Assembly (NCBI RefSeq): GCF_024139115.2
Contig: NC_085140.1
Span: 415,970,283-416,034,282 of the forward strand
DNA: 64,000 nucleotides
Origin: Armigeres subalbatus
Lineage: Eukaryota; Arthropoda; Insecta; Diptera; Culicidae
Direction: 5' to 3'
Position 1 is the stretch's first letter, and each line of letters begins with the position of its first letter. The translations under genes were made by a program, and so were the position numbers. Shown one piece after another: positions 12,339 through 23,516 of this stretch. Under the pieces are notes generated by a model. The model ran no database searches. It worked only from the letters and a program-made list of their open reading frames with translations, and had not been told where the DNA came from.

Positions 12339-12824
12339 ATGGCGTTAAAGTGCAAAATTTGTGATGTTGAAATAGAAAATATCGACTTGTTTGTAAAACA
12401 TGTCCGGTTGCATAAAAATAATAACCGTTTTGAGTGTCCTATTGACGATTGTACCGTGATTTTCAAGTCCTTCGTGTCCTACCAGAGGCACCTCCGCCAG
12501 CGCCATGTTGGTCGCAAAAAGGATTTCCAAATGGAATGTCCGGACTTATCTTGCAGTTTTGAATGCAATGATTTCAAAGCATTGACCAAACATGTTATGC
12601 TACATATATCGAAAGGACATCCGGTATTTTGTCCGTTGAAATGTCGTACCGGTAAACCGTTTACGACAACGAATAGTTTGAAGATCCACAACATGTATTA
12701 CCACCGACGAATGTCCATTACGAAGGAAACGCCAAGCCGCAATCGCCTAAGGCGGCGGAAAATAGATGTGCGGAACCTATTGACGATGGTCAGGTTCCAG
12801 AAGCATCCATCCAAGAGTCAATGA
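12339..12824 (+). CDS. N-terminal C2H2 zinc-finger segment
   Basis: A 161-codon open segment. Four C2H2 fingers are visible: C5/C8/H21/H25, C33/C38/H51/H56, C67/C72/H85/H89 and C98/C102/H117/H122. Fingers 2 and 4 have the longer CX4-5C and HX4H spacing typical of transposon-derived and BED-like fingers rather than KRAB-type arrays. A basic tail (RNRLRRRK) follows. The last ~30 codons before the stop are probably out of frame, because the -1 frame over the same bases reads an acidic linker (IDDGQVPEASIQES) that runs directly into the next segment. The role is inferred as sequence-specific DNA binding. Confidence 0.8.
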   Translation: MALKCKICDVEIENIDLFVKHVRLHKNNNRFECPIDDCTVIFKSFVSYQRHLRQRHVGRKKDFQMECPDLSCSFECNDFKALTKHVMLHISKGHPVFCPLKCRTGKPFTTTNSLKIHNMYYHRRMSITKETPSRNRLRRRKIDVRNLLTMVRFQKHPSKSQ

Positions 12825-14008
12825 GGGGGAAGGAGAGTGAAGGAAATATGATGGAAGAGTTGTTTGTGGTTCGGAAAAGCATAGAAAAAGTGTTCGGAGC
12901 TTTGTTTCTCAAATTGGTTTCGAAAAACCACGTCACGGAAGTTGTTATTCAGGAAATCGTAGAAGCAATGGAAGAAGCGACAGCCGTTGCAAAGCAACAC
13001 CTACGATTAAAGTGCGACAAAGTGTCTGAAGAAATCAACCTGTCTAATGAAGCGAAACAAAAGCTCGTGCAGTGGATGTGCTTTGACAATTTGTTCGATA
13101 ATCTGTTTGGGCCTGGTGGAAAGTTCCGTTCAACTCACATGCGAAAGAAATTTTTCCAGGAAAATTTTTCATACGTTTCACCTTCGCTAGTGGAACTACA
13201 GAGAGACAGTGATCACAATAATTGTTTTTATTATTATGTCCCTATTCTAGATTCACTTTCTTCGATGTTGAATGATAGTAAAATCTACAATGCATTCTTT
13301 CGTGATAAACTGTCTGTGCCCGGGCACATGACTGATTATGTTGATGGGCTCAAGTATAAAAACAGTCCTTTTTTCGGTAAAAAAACGATAAACTTATTCA
13401 TTTACCAGGATGCTGCAGAAGTAGTGGTGAATGCCATAGGAAACGCCGCCGGGCGCCACAAATTAGAATGCGTATATATGGTTATAGGGAACCTTGATCC
13501 ACATTTGCGTTGCCTATCAGAAAACATACAGCTTGTTCTGCTATGTAAATCGAAAGATTTTGCCTATTTTGGTGCAGATAAGGTATTGAGAAGACTTGTA
13601 GAAGATTTGAAAACACTGGAAGAGACTGGCATAAAAGTTACCGGTGGGGGATTTGAAGAAAGGATCTTTGGTTCGGTTTTTATAACCATGAACGACAACT
13701 TGGGAGCACACCATATTGCAGGTCTAACAGAGAACTTCTCTAGAAGCTCTTACTTTTGTAGATTTTGCTATATTGAGCACCAAGCATTCCAGGAAAACTG
13801 CTTCACTACTGCTAGCCAAAGAAACCCCCAATCCAACGCCCATGATGTCGCAATCATAAAAGACACTCCATCAGAAAAACCTTATCGAGGGGTAAAAGCG
13901 AGTTGTATTTATAATGAACTCAGCTACTTTCAAATGTTTCACTATGGCGCAGCACCTTGTGTTGCTCATGATTTGTTCGAAGGATGGGCTAATGGAGACA
14001 TGTTTTGA
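12821..14008 (+). CDS. Core segment of the transposase-like protein
   Basis: A 395-codon open segment that overlaps the preceding one by an ATGA. It contains a helical, charged N-terminal part (about residues 10-80), then a conserved block with YYYVPILDSL, LFIYQDAAEVV, YMVIGNLDPH and LVLLCKSKDFAYFG, then GSVFITMNDNLGAHHIAG and YFCRFCYIEH (a CXXC pair), ending at HDLFEGWANGDMF. The order and wording of these blocks match the animal zinc-finger/Tnp2-like family. The acidic residues in YQDA, NDNLGAH and HDLFEG are candidates for the metal-binding residues of an RNase H-fold transposase, which is inference only. The TGA at 14006 falls in a T run and looks like a frameshift, not a true end. Confidence 0.8.
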   Translation: MRGKESEGNMMEELFVVRKSIEKVFGALFLKLVSKNHVTEVVIQEIVEAMEEATAVAKQHLRLKCDKVSEEINLSNEAKQKLVQWMCFDNLFDNLFGPGGKFRSTHMRKKFFQENFSYVSPSLVELQRDSDHNNCFYYYVPILDSLSSMLNDSKIYNAFFRDKLSVPGHMTDYVDGLKYKNSPFFGKKTINLFIYQDAAEVVVNAIGNAAGRHKLECVYMVIGNLDPHLRCLSENIQLVLLCKSKDFAYFGADKVLRRLVEDLKTLEETGIKVTGGGFEERIFGSVFITMNDNLGAHHIAGLTENFSRSSYFCRFCYIEHQAFQENCFTTASQRNPQSNAHDVAIIKDTPSEKPYRGVKASCIYNELSYFQMFHYGAAPCVAHDLFEGWANGDMF

Positions 14009-14637
14009 TTTTTCGTAGACTGGTTAAGGAGAAAGTCATTTCAGTTAACTTCTTACAGGCGAGAATTAATTGTATTTTCAAACAACTTAATTTGAAAACA
14101 AAAATTGTTTTTGATTTCAATAGGAAGTCCAAAAACATTAAAGCCAAAGCTAGTGAAATATGGCACTTGATACAAATTTTGCCCCTGATATTTATTAACC
14201 GAGTAATAGATTACTGTAATCCACTGATTACAATGTTGATGCTGATTAAACAGCTTACTGATATTATAACGTCACCAGTGGTTTGCGAAAATCAAATTCA
14301 ATTACTTGCATCACTCATCAAAGAATATCTAGAGATAAGGACTCGAGAGTTTGATGTCCCTTTGAAGCCCAAACACCATTTCACTCTTCATTACCCGCAT
14401 CTTATGCTATGGCTGGGACCTCTGATGACATACTGCACTCTTTTTTGTGAACGGAAACATTGCTTTTTCAAAAGAGCTTTACGAAGCACATTGAATTTCA
14501 AGAATATTGTCAAATTCTGCAGTGAACATCTTCAATATTACCAGAGCTGGCTGAATACTAAGAATACCAGATTTGAGCGTGATTTCCTTGTGGAAAAGTT
14601 TATATTTGCCGAACTCGTACAAGTTAGTTTTGGGTGA
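14005..14637 (+). CDS. C-terminal core segment with KPKHHF and ERKH motifs
   Basis: Continues the previous segment in the -1 frame; the first codon is TTG and is not a real start. Conserved features are RRLVKEKVIS, a helical stretch through LPLIFINRVID, SLIKEYLEIRTREF, then KPKHHFTLHYP at about 14365-14397 and FCERKHCFFKRALR at about 14443-14484. In the family these last two blocks are the most conserved part, and the glutamate of ERKH could be the third catalytic acid of a DDE-type enzyme (inference). The segment ends at a stop created by a second frame change near 14600-14640. Confidence 0.78.
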   Translation: MIFRRLVKEKVISVNFLQARINCIFKQLNLKTKIVFDFNRKSKNIKAKASEIWHLIQILPLIFINRVIDYCNPLITMLMLIKQLTDIITSPVVCENQIQLLASLIKEYLEIRTREFDVPLKPKHHFTLHYPHLMLWLGPLMTYCTLFCERKHCFFKRALRSTLNFKNIVKFCSEHLQYYQSWLNTKNTRFERDFLVEKFIFAELVQVSFG

Positions 14638-14989
14638 TTTTGGATTACTGAACGAACATAATATTTATGCCGAACAAGCTTCATATTATGGATATATCTA
14701 CAAAAAAGGGGACTACTTGTTTTTTAATCACGACGAATTCGGGGAGCGGTTCTTGGTACTACCAATTCAACTACTGGTTTATGCGAAAGGTGCCGAAATC
14801 ATTATCTTCGGTGAAAAACAGGCTGTCGAGAACATACACGAACAAGGATTGTTCATACTGGAAGGAGGATCGATCTGTACCGAGGTCAGAAATATAACGG
14901 ATTTCATTGATCGGTCACCGTTGGTTTCATATCACGAAAATCACAAAGAATATATTTTCAATAAGCACGCAATTCCCCTTATCAACTAA
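14573..14989 (+). CDS. C-terminal module of the transposase-like protein
   Basis: The frame resumes at roughly 14630 (…GDFGLLNEHNIYAEQASYY) and runs to a TAA at 14987; the upstream codons in this frame are out of register. It carries a beta-rich module with YIYKKGDYLFF and FLVLPIQLLVY, resembling the small domain that closes family members, and the ending YIFNKHAIPLIN is also family-like. I therefore take this stop as the true end of the first protein. The second protein starts 5 nt later. Confidence 0.65.
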   Translation: MSVISLWKSLYLPNSYKLVLGDFGLLNEHNIYAEQASYYGYIYKKGDYLFFNHDEFGERFLVLPIQLLVYAKGAEIIIFGEKQAVENIHEQGLFILEGGSICTEVRNITDFIDRSPLVSYHENHKEYIFNKHAIPLIN

Positions 14990-14994
14990 ACTAA

Positions 14995-15343
14995 ATGAAC
15001 GCAAACGCAATCACAGTGTTCAACATTTGCGACTTTAGTCGTTTGCACCGCATTGCAATACCTACATATGGGACCATTTCCAGTCTAATCCAACAAGGTA
15101 ACTGCTTGAAAATAAATTTGCGCAACAACATAATCTTACCTCGATCTATTTCAATTTCAGGATCAATCGTCTTGGAAAAAAACATCGCCAGCATTGTAAC
15201 TGAGGTAGATGGATGTCGTATTACATCTGACTTGGTTCTCAATGTTTACAAAGATAAACTTTTCATGTTGCTTGAAGCGCATGAGCTGTGGACTCCTGTT
15301 GTGAAAATTCATCCTCTCGTAGAAAACGCAGCTCAACCTACAG
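14995..15343 (+). CDS. SAMD3-like second protein, exons 1 and 2
   Basis: Starts ATG five nt after the previous stop (TAA ACTAA ATG). Exon 1 ends at 15097 with the donor AAG|GTAACT, and a 63-nt intron ends in TTTCAATTTCAG at 15160; both junctions are phase 1, giving ...SSLIQQ-GSIVLEK.... Exon 2 ends at 15343 with the donor CAG|GTAAAT, again phase 1. The encoded ~95 residues are beta-rich and might be a ubiquitin- or PB1-like N-terminal domain, which is a guess from spacing only. Because the 63-nt intron is divisible by three and open, the unspliced reading continues to 15390, but the two consensus splice sites make splicing more likely. The downstream exons are placed at 29790 and beyond. Confidence 0.6.
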
Positions 15344-15399
15344 GTAAATACACATCATTCTCATTTGTTCTCTATATAAAACCCATGTAAAGTATTGTT

Positions 15400-16170
15400 C
15401 CTGCAACAAATTTGAATGCGCACGTTTTTGGCAAATGTTTTATGTACTTACCTAGGATTTGCCAAAGATTTTACAGTTAATTTTACATTCTCAAAATTAT
15501 TTTACTTGCCCACTTGTTAGAAACGTACTAGTATTTACATTTCTGTAGAATAATGTTGACAGATCTATCGGGTTCGTTAAAAATGTTTAGGTCGCTTGTT
15601 ACACCGATGATTATGGCACAATGAATCGCCTGCTTTGAGCGTGCTTACAGCGGCACACGAGGAGTTAACTTTCTGAAATCAGTATGACGAAAGGCATCTA
15701 AGGTTCGTTTTCTCAAAATTAAGCACTTTAATCGAAAAAATATTTGGTAGGCGTAGTAGAGGACACCATCCTTCATAACCGGTACCAAATAGTTTTTCAT
15801 GAAAAGTTCCTAATTTTGAGCAAACCTGTTAGATGTCTTTCGCCGTACAAGTTTCTGGCGGTTAACTCATGCTGGCTATTTGCGCATATACGCCCCCTAG
15901 CGCCTGGATGTGGAAGCGGTAGGTAGAGAATCAGCCACTGCCAATAATTCATTGACTCTGACGACGGCAGCGCGAAATGAAAATGGGGACTGGGTGATGC
16001 TTTTTTTTTTAACGGGCGTGGTACATAGGACGCCAATTTTATAATGCTTATTGAAACGTTAAAACACATTTTAGCCGAAAATGGTTTGATTTTTGAGTTA
16101 AAAATTAGATTTATATTGGGATTAGCAATACGAAAGCGATTTTTTTTCGATTGAAAAAACATGTGTTGAT
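15400..16170. other. No supported gene
   Basis: AT-rich sequence after the donor at 15344. Open frames at 15744-15926 and 15797-16234 are short, overlap on opposite strands, and have no recognisable content. Confidence 0.45.
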
Positions 16171-16175
16171 TAGTA

Positions 16176-16844
16176 TACCGTGCGGGACCGAAATCCGTAC
16201 AGCACCGAAATCCGTCCACCTCATGAGATATCAATAAATTGAAGGGGGTTGAAGGTGATTAATGAAGAAATAATTTATCTTATCCTGTTCAGATACTTGG
16301 CAGTAAGCTTTTACGGCATAGAAATGGAAAGAAAGCTTTGAAATTAAAACAACAAAAATCAAAAACAAATCGCCACCCACCAAACGCGGAGTCTTTGCCG
16401 CCATTTTGTTTTCGTGTAGAGCATAATTGCACCAAAAGTAACTGTGTTTTAATTGCTAATTGCGAATCATTACATAAGATAAGCGGAATACAAATCGAAG
16501 GGATCGCTTCTCAAGGGGCGGATCGAACTATTTACAGTGGTAGTTTAGTCTATCAGAATGCTTCAATTTAAATATTTAGTTTAAAAATAGTTGTACGGAT
16601 TTTGATCCTTTGATTCGAAATCCGTCCACGGTGGACGGATTTCGAGTCAGGAGTAGTTGATTTTATTCATTATTTTATCATGTTTTTCGACATTTTTAAT
16701 GAGTAAATGTGAAACACTTCAAAAGTAGAAGCCTTCATGATCATGTGCCAATGATAAACGTTTTATTTACGTTCGATTCTTGTTTTCTAATGACTTTTTA
16801 TGTACTAAGGTGCTTAAGTGTACGGATTTCGATGCCCCACGGTA
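16176..16844. mobile_element. TA-flanked inverted-repeat element
   Basis: Ends CCGTGCGGGACCGAAATCCG and, inverted, CCGTGGGGCATCGAAATCCG; each end abuts TA, giving a TA target duplication as in the Tc1/mariner group. The motif CGAAATCCGT or its complement ACGGATTTCG occurs six times, including an internal inverted pair around GTCCACGGTGGAC at 16624-16637. The interior of ~600 bp has no credible gene. Confidence 0.7.
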
Positions 16845-18751
16845 CTAATCATTAGCTATTAAAAGCCTAAAACGTTTTTTTTTTTTCCAAAATTCCGGAT
16901 CACAGTATGCGCTGCCTGAAGGCGGATATAAAAATTTCGCGCTCCGTCGAATAATAAATTTTCATTATTTTTTAATCTTTTCAATCAAAAGTAAATTATA
17001 TCTAAAAGCAAAAGTTTCCGGTGTCGTTTGAAGAGTGTGAGGTGGGGTGATTTAAATAATATGTTATTCTGGCGGAACTCTTTGAGCCTGGCCAAGCCTT
17101 GCGATTAATTTTGGAAATCAAGAATCGAAGATTCCCTCAGAAGTGAGCACAACTTCTTCGCAGATCAAATATCAGATACAGTAGCAGCAGGAATGACGAC
17201 GCTGCAACCAGTTCTAGCCATTCCACAAAAGGCAGTGGAACGGTAGCATAGATACAATTCCAACTCCCCCACGCGAGTTTCACCGGCTGGAAACAAAAAC
17301 GCGGCCTCAAACAATAACGCAAATAATGCACTAAGTATCACTTCATTTTCATTTATTTATACTTTCTATTTTATTCGTGTTTTAAACGTGTTTCTTTTCT
17401 TATAATTCTTGCTTTATAATTGAGACCAGGGATTGAATCCAAAAAAACTGAAAAAAAATCTTTCTTATCATCTTTAAATATACTCGGGATGTAGTTGCAT
17501 ACCTATGGGGGACGTTCTTCGTTAGCTATAACAAGTTCCAATTGTGGCGGAACCTGTGCTGATTATGCATTTTAAATTGCGCTACAAAGCGGTCAGAAAA
17601 ATAACTGTGGTCTTCAACGGAAAATAAGGAAGAACGCGCTTTATAGTTTGTCGATGAGGGCAACTAATCTACCTTTCCTTCCAATTCTGTTTTTATTATC
17701 ATAATTTTTCTCCTAAACCGGTAACGAGTATCGAGCTCGCCATCTTAGGATTGGCCATCGCACGCCTTTGGTTACAATGGTAACTGTAGATCCGAAATAT
17801 CCATGCTTACACAGTTTGAGAATTTGTCTGATTAATGAATGACACTGTTCGGTAGACATGTTGACAAAATCGCTTTTCGCACATTTTATTTCTGATAGGA
17901 TCGTATCTATTTGAAATTCAAATATTCTCCCATAGTTTAAAAATTAGATTCGAAATAGCCGATCGAAGTGATTCATAACAACCTGTAACGTACGGTGGTT
18001 TTACTCAACAAAGTTTGTAAAATGTCTCGCAGCTTAATAAACAAGTTAAACCGATGGCAGGAATTCAACTCATTCCAAGAATGGAACGTTCATTCTTTCA
18101 CAACTTGGAATAATTTCTCCATTGCCGTTGATTGAAAACTTATAACTGAAACAGCGGAATAATGACACTTTGGAAATTAGATATAAACTCATCGGTTGTA
18201 TAGCGAATACTGTGCTATTCACCACGACTCTAGGAGCACCAAGAAAGAAGAAAATGAATAAATTGTATATTAATATTCCCGAAACTTTTATATGAATATT
18301 TCCAGAAATTTTGAATAAGATGATGTTTAGAATAACAGGAGTTTGACTAGTATAATTTTGATGGTATCACTATTATTTTTATTTTTCTTTTTCTTCCTTA
18401 TTTTTTTATTTTTCCTTTAACCTGAAGTGGATGATCTTATACAAAAAAAAGTTTCCGTTTCGCTTAATAGAAAAATATATAATTTATTCGTTGAGAAGAA
18501 AACATTTTCCGCCACACCCGATTGAGAACAAAATGATAAAAAAATCGGATGATCTATAATTTTGAAATCAAAGCAAAATTCAAACCTTTATGTAAACATG
18601 CGTGCTGAAAAAAATCACAAAAATTAGAAACAAATAAAATTGCTTTCCATTGCTTTGTTTTTGATGGGATGAATATTGAAGCTATGGGATGAATTCCAGG
18701 AGCAGTTCCCCTATTTTTGAATATGTTTATTTTCTTTAAAAAAACATCTTA
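16845..18751. other. No supported gene; possible SINE remnant
   Basis: Unassigned AT-rich sequence. On the minus strand about 17725-17800 reads GATGGCCAATCC...GAGCTCGATACTCG, which has the spacing of pol III A and B boxes and may be a decayed tRNA-type SINE head. CAGTTCCCCTAT at about 18702 resembles one end of the element at 18754. Confidence 0.35.
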
Positions 18752-18973
18752 TAGGGGAACTGTACCGGTTTTGGCCATGTTCCTAATTTGGCCAATTTTG
18801 CGAATAACTCAAAAAATAAAGCAATTCGGAAGGGTTTTATTAGTTCCAACAAGAGATACATCCCTCACGATTCAACGCTGCTTTTAACTGATCGATTGTT
18901 TTGGAAAAATATGAATTTTTCAGGGTTGGCCAAAATAGGCACTAAGTTGGCCAAAACCGGTGCACTTCCCCTA
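18752..18973. mobile_element. TA-flanked MITE
   Basis: A 218-bp element beginning GGGGAACTGTACCGGTTTTG and ending with the imperfect inverse (CCGGTGCACTTCCCC), flanked by TA on both sides. TTGGCCA motifs are repeated just inside both ends. An 84-codon open frame spans it but is just the element sequence. Confidence 0.7.
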
Positions 18974-20618
18974 TGTTCATTTTCGTATGCTTTTCTATAC
19001 AGCTATGAATACTATCATATATGTTCAAAGAATAAAGAATAGAGTAATATCATTATTTTCCCAATGTGCCATAAATTTTCATATAAGTAAACGGTAGGCA
19101 TTACCAGCAGGCTGTTACGTTTGATTGAAATTCAATTATATTCTTTATTCTTTATTCTTTATTTTTATTTATTACTTTATACATTTATACGATTTGCTTC
19201 TCAAAAAAAATCATCTTTTCAGCGATCAAGATCTTCGGTCTTTGAACCAGAATGATAATATCCCCCGATTTAAACCAGGACAGTTCTTGCCAAACCATCT
19301 CTGAAGACAGCATAAATCTAAAACTTGATGGTGTTGAAGAAAGATCCCCCCTTATCCAGCGCATACGAATTAAAGTTTGGTGAGAGAATTCCATTATATA
19401 TATTTATCCAATTTTATTGAAACTATATAACTGTATGCCATATGCAAAAAAAAACAACCGTCAGGGCACCCGATTGAAGCGATTTGGATAGGAAGAGTGG
19501 AATCGCCAACTTCCTATTGATAACATCTCGTGGATAAAGGGCGGGCTCTTCTCCCCATCTATTGGGTCAATCTGGGAAACGAGGGCTAGATTATATTATT
19601 GTATGTACGAACTTTCTTCTGGAAGGAGATTCTCTATTCATCCCGTGGATTCGCATAAGTGTCTCTGCTTATGGAACCACCCCACCCATTTTTGGCCCTT
19701 CATACAGGAGTTTGATGAAATACAAACAATAATATAATCATGGTCGAATCGTTTGTCAGATATGGCCAGTGCTATTGGCAGGTGCCTTGCTACAATAGAT
19801 GGTAGCATCATCATCATCATCATCATCATCAAAACGTTTTTTTTTTCCAAAATTCTAACCCAACGTATTTAAGTTTTTTAGTATAGGTATCATTGGTAAT
19901 AACATTTTAAAAGCATTTTAATAATATATCTAAAGCATAATATCTTCATTATGGTGAAATATAGTAATTTCATGCACACGTCCGTCTCCACCAAAAGGCA
20001 GCAGTGCGGTTTCGTCAAGGTGAATGGCCTAACGCTTCCGACTACATAATATGTAGTTTATTATATTATAATAAAATACATGTTTTTCAGCTCGGTTAAA
20101 ACGATGTTTATAAAATTTAGCTATTCTGTCAGTAGCAGACAGTAGCAGTTGCACAAGATATTGGTGAGTACAACGGCTAACTTTTTGAGAACTTTGCTCC
20201 ATCGGTGTTGAACTTTATCTAGAATTATAATAAAACACGATAATAAAAGTTAAAAAAAAACCCTGCTTCATATATTTGGGGCAACAATACGTAACAAAAA
20301 AAGAATATTTCGTTATGTAATATTTTAACAAACCCTATCGCTGTTAGTTGATTTTACTCCACGTTGCACAAATCAGATTAAAAGTTAAAATTAGTTGTAG
20401 CTTTGGGAGTTAGCATCTGCCCAAAGGACAGTTGGTACTATCTCATTGAATTCCATCACAAAATAAATCGAGACTGATTTGCGATTTGGGCGATAGAACC
20501 TCTAACTATTTTAAAAATCCAAAACAAAAATGAAAAAGTGCTGCACGTGTGAACCGGCCAGAAGAATTGGTGTGATATTTGTTTAAGAATGGGGTAACGA
20601 GAGTTGACCTTAAACAAA
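18974..20618. other. No supported gene; simple repeats
   Basis: Unassigned AT-rich sequence. Contains a TTCTTTATTCTTTATTC run at about 19140 and an (ATC)n microsatellite of nine or ten units at about 19805-19831 that produces a polymethionine frame on the minus strand. AATATGTAGTTTATTATATTATAATA near 20046-20072 is low complexity. Confidence 0.5.
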
Positions 20619-20682
20619 TGTTACAATAAGGATCTGGTTTTCTCAGTCTCTGGGTTGAGAAAGCCAGATCCTTAATGCAACA
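20619..20682. other. 64-nt near-perfect hairpin
   Basis: Two 27-nt arms pair with about three mismatches around a 10-nt loop (GTCTCTGGGT); the core AAGGATCTGG...CCAGATCCTT is perfect. Size and stem length are within the range of an insect microRNA precursor, but no mature sequence is recognised, and a small MITE core would look the same. Confidence 0.45.
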
Positions 20683-20879
20683 ATTTTTCCAGTCGTTAAT
20701 TAATAACAGTTATAAATGTTACAATCAATTGGGCAAATACATTTTTTGGCAAAAAAGTCAATTGCACTTGGCCTGATATTAGTCCACAACAGCTGTTTTT
20801 TTTTAATTTATGCTTCTGATTTGAAAGCGAGATAGAAGCATAAAATAATATGAGTTTGATCAAAAACTTATAGTTTATC

Positions 20880-20945
20880 AGACTACGAGTTTTATTTATT
20901 ACTGAGCATGAGCATGAGTTTAGACTACGAGTTTTATTTATTACT
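20880..20945. repeat. Short direct duplication
   Basis: AGACTACGAGTTTTATTTAT TACT occurs twice, 43 bp apart, separated by GAGCATGAGCATGAG, itself a doublet. Confidence 0.7.
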
Positions 20946-21034
20946 TAAAAAGTTACTTGACACGAAACGTCATGGTCACTACTCCTAGTGAAGAATAGGG
21001 TAAATAGATGTATAAACTTTTTCATCAAAGGGGT

Positions 21035-21185
21035 GATTCAAATATGACGTCCACTACCATTTGAGATTTTTAGACTCCCCCCTCCCTCCTCTGTCACGCT
21101 TTTTTGTATACCGAGTGTACGCACTGTCATAAAATCTTTACCCCCTCCCCGCTTAAACTGTGGACGTTATTTTTAAACGACCCCA
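21035..21185. mobile_element. MITE with ACGTCCAC ends
   Basis: Imperfect inverted ends: GGGGTGATTCAAATATGACG...CCAC at the left and the inverse of GTGGACGTTATTTTTAAACG at the right, with CT/GA-rich interior (CTCCCCCCTCCCTCC). It resembles the TTACGTAA MITEs at 32480, 49121 and 62716 in layout but with diverged ends. Confidence 0.45.
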
Positions 21186-21789
21186 AAGTACTCTTTATTA
21201 TGGACAGTGGAATCTACAGACGAGAAAACACATGGTTGAGTACGTTTTTTTGATCATGTACTAGGAGCACATGACATTGAAATAGTGACGTCGTGCTCTT
21301 TCGGAGACACATTTGACAGTTTTTTTGACTACAAAGGATTTATCTCCACTCAACTAAATAGATACTTGTTTTGGAAATCTTTATTTTGTGTGCGTAATAT
21401 CCGTGTATGGCGATGCAGATATTCCATAAGAAGCCATATACTTCTTTCTCACTTTATACTAATGACACACTGGTATTAATTGTACCATGGTACAATAATG
21501 TTGAGAAGAGTGCCATACCAATTATTGTCTTTATTAAATATAGTCTTTAAATTATTTTCTTGTTACCTTGTGCCATGATATGAATACCATCGGGGTGTCG
21601 TAAGTACATAGTAACATACTCAAGTCGAAATCTGAATATGCTCTTATTGGACAGGGCTATGGATATATCAAATTGTGGTTTATGGACAAAACTATTTCGT
21701 CAAGTTCCCAGAAAAAGTCGGTGCAACCAATCGGTCGGTCGGTCGTATAATAAAAAATGTCATAAACTCTGCCTTTGAAAATTTCAAAT

Positions 21790-22130
21790 TTAATATAAAA
21801 AATTGTAAACATTGCCCTTATGAGAATTTACTCATATTTAAACACGTATAAACATCACCCTTATATGGTGTCATGATGCAATAATTTATAACGTTATTAT
21901 TTACTGACGTCATTTATTGTTTTGGATAATATCAGCAATAGTATACAAATTTCAAATAGTGATACATAATGCTAATTGCACGACCCAAGCGAGAAGCTAT
22001 ATTGTCGCACGAGCCAAAAATTGCAAATGAAAAAAAAATAAATTGCCCTCATGACCCTTCACTCGCCATTAGAAAACGGATAAAACATGCCCTCATATGA
22101 TGTCATATGACGTCATGATGCATAGGCCTT
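21790..22130. repeat. Diverged ~240-bp tandem duplication
   Basis: AAAAATTGTAAA...ATTGCCCTTATGA... TATGGTGTCATGATGCA at 21798-21882 recurs in diverged form at about 22016-22120 (AAAAATTGCAAA..., ATGACGTCATGATGCA). Confidence 0.45.
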
Positions 22131-22135
22131 TCATT

Positions 22136-23510
22136 CAAAACTTTTGACAGCCAGGCTTCTACACTTTACTACACCTGTGACTGTGAATTGAATCGTGTCA
22201 TTTGATAATGCAAAACATACTATTTTTTTTGCTTCTGTAAGAACATTAACAGATTGGCTGTGAATTTTTAATATTGCAATACAGGAACGAATAACGGTAA
22301 ACTAAAAGTGTTAAGTGAAAGTTGTTTGTGGGATATAACAGTTGTCTGGTATTTATGAATGCGCCTTACGTACTCTGAAAATTTCGCCGTGATAGGTACT
22401 CGGAATCGGTCCATGAATGAATACCAACAGTTGCCGATTTGTTCGATTTGAGAAGCTCAAGTGCAGTAATAATGCTATTAGTTCATAGATCTAACAGTAA
22501 CTCTTGATTATAACGCACTCCGTATATGACAGGGCAAAAGTAGTCAGTAATCGAATGAATGATCATTTGCTCAATGAATGTGCATTTGTATATTGACGCA
22601 GCCGACCAGCGAGCATTTTTTTATTGTTTTTAATTTTTTTAATGTTTCCACAATTCTCATAAATTCAATTCTGACCAGACTCATATAACTCAAATTGTTT
22701 CATTACTCGAGTACCATACGGTAGAAATACTAAGACGCTAAATACCAAAAATTTGTTTTCATAAAACAATCTTAATCACGTTAACATATTTTAAAGACCG
22801 GTTCGGGGGAACCATGCCTATGTCACCAAACCGTATGACACAATATTTTGTAAAAATGAAATGTGCGTCTCGGAAAATATCTTTGTCCGGGTTTTGTGTC
22901 TTGCCCAGAAATGCTTTAAAATGTTGATTTCATTGATTTATACGCATTTATACGTCTAAAACACTAACGTTTTATTGCAATTCCAGTTCCAAAAGTGAGG
23001 TTTTCTATTTCCGAATGTCGCAACTGCATAGCGAGTAGTGCGTATCTCTGCCATAGCCATACGACATCCAGAAACTGGAGAACATCGATAGTCATTATAG
23101 TGCTCACTTAGGTTTTCTACTGGAACTACAACATCACACCTATTGTTATATAGACATGCAGGCTACAAGCTATATACTCATTTAATATAAACCAATTTAA
23201 TGTGAAAGTTCACACATATAATTTTGACTGATATCATATTAAGATACGCTATGTCAAGGGCCCATTTCCAAGCCAGAGAGCTGATTTACAATAAATCATC
23301 TCGCTTTTCGCGGTACGCAAACTGATCACAAAATTATGAGATCAATTAAAATGATAGATGTGGATCACAACTGTTCTCAAAATTCTTCAAATGAAAGAAT
23401 GACGTATTTGATAAAACATAAAAGAAATCAAATAACTTCATACATATTATTAGATCAAACCATACCTTCAACACCTTATCGCATTTAGAAGAATTACTAT
23501 ATAATATAAT
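22136..23510. other. No supported gene
   Basis: AT-rich sequence without recognisable repeats, domains or RNA genes. Confidence 0.45.
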
Positions 23511-23516
23511 AACATA

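Larger units (their letters stand above)
12339..14989 (+). pseudogene. C2H2 zinc-finger/transposase-like gene, whole locus
   Basis: The locus codes for one protein of about 880 residues spread over three frames. Order: four C2H2 fingers (residues 1-122), a charged linker, a long conserved core with HDLFEG, a KPKHHF...HYP motif, an ERKHCFFKR motif, and a C-terminal module ending at a natural-looking stop. This architecture is that of a multicopy animal family usually annotated as uncharacterised zinc-finger proteins in fish, cnidarians and arthropods. Its core resembles Tnp2/CACTA-type transposases, so DNA binding plus a present or past transposition role is inferred. Frame changes: near 12700-12820 (-1), near 14003 (-1) and near 14600-14640 (+1). 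No internal stop breaks the frame otherwise. The middle change fits loss of a single base in a T run, because adding one base restores the spacing after HDLFEG expected for the family. Either a recent pseudogene or an intact gene with assembly indels. Confidence 0.75.
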
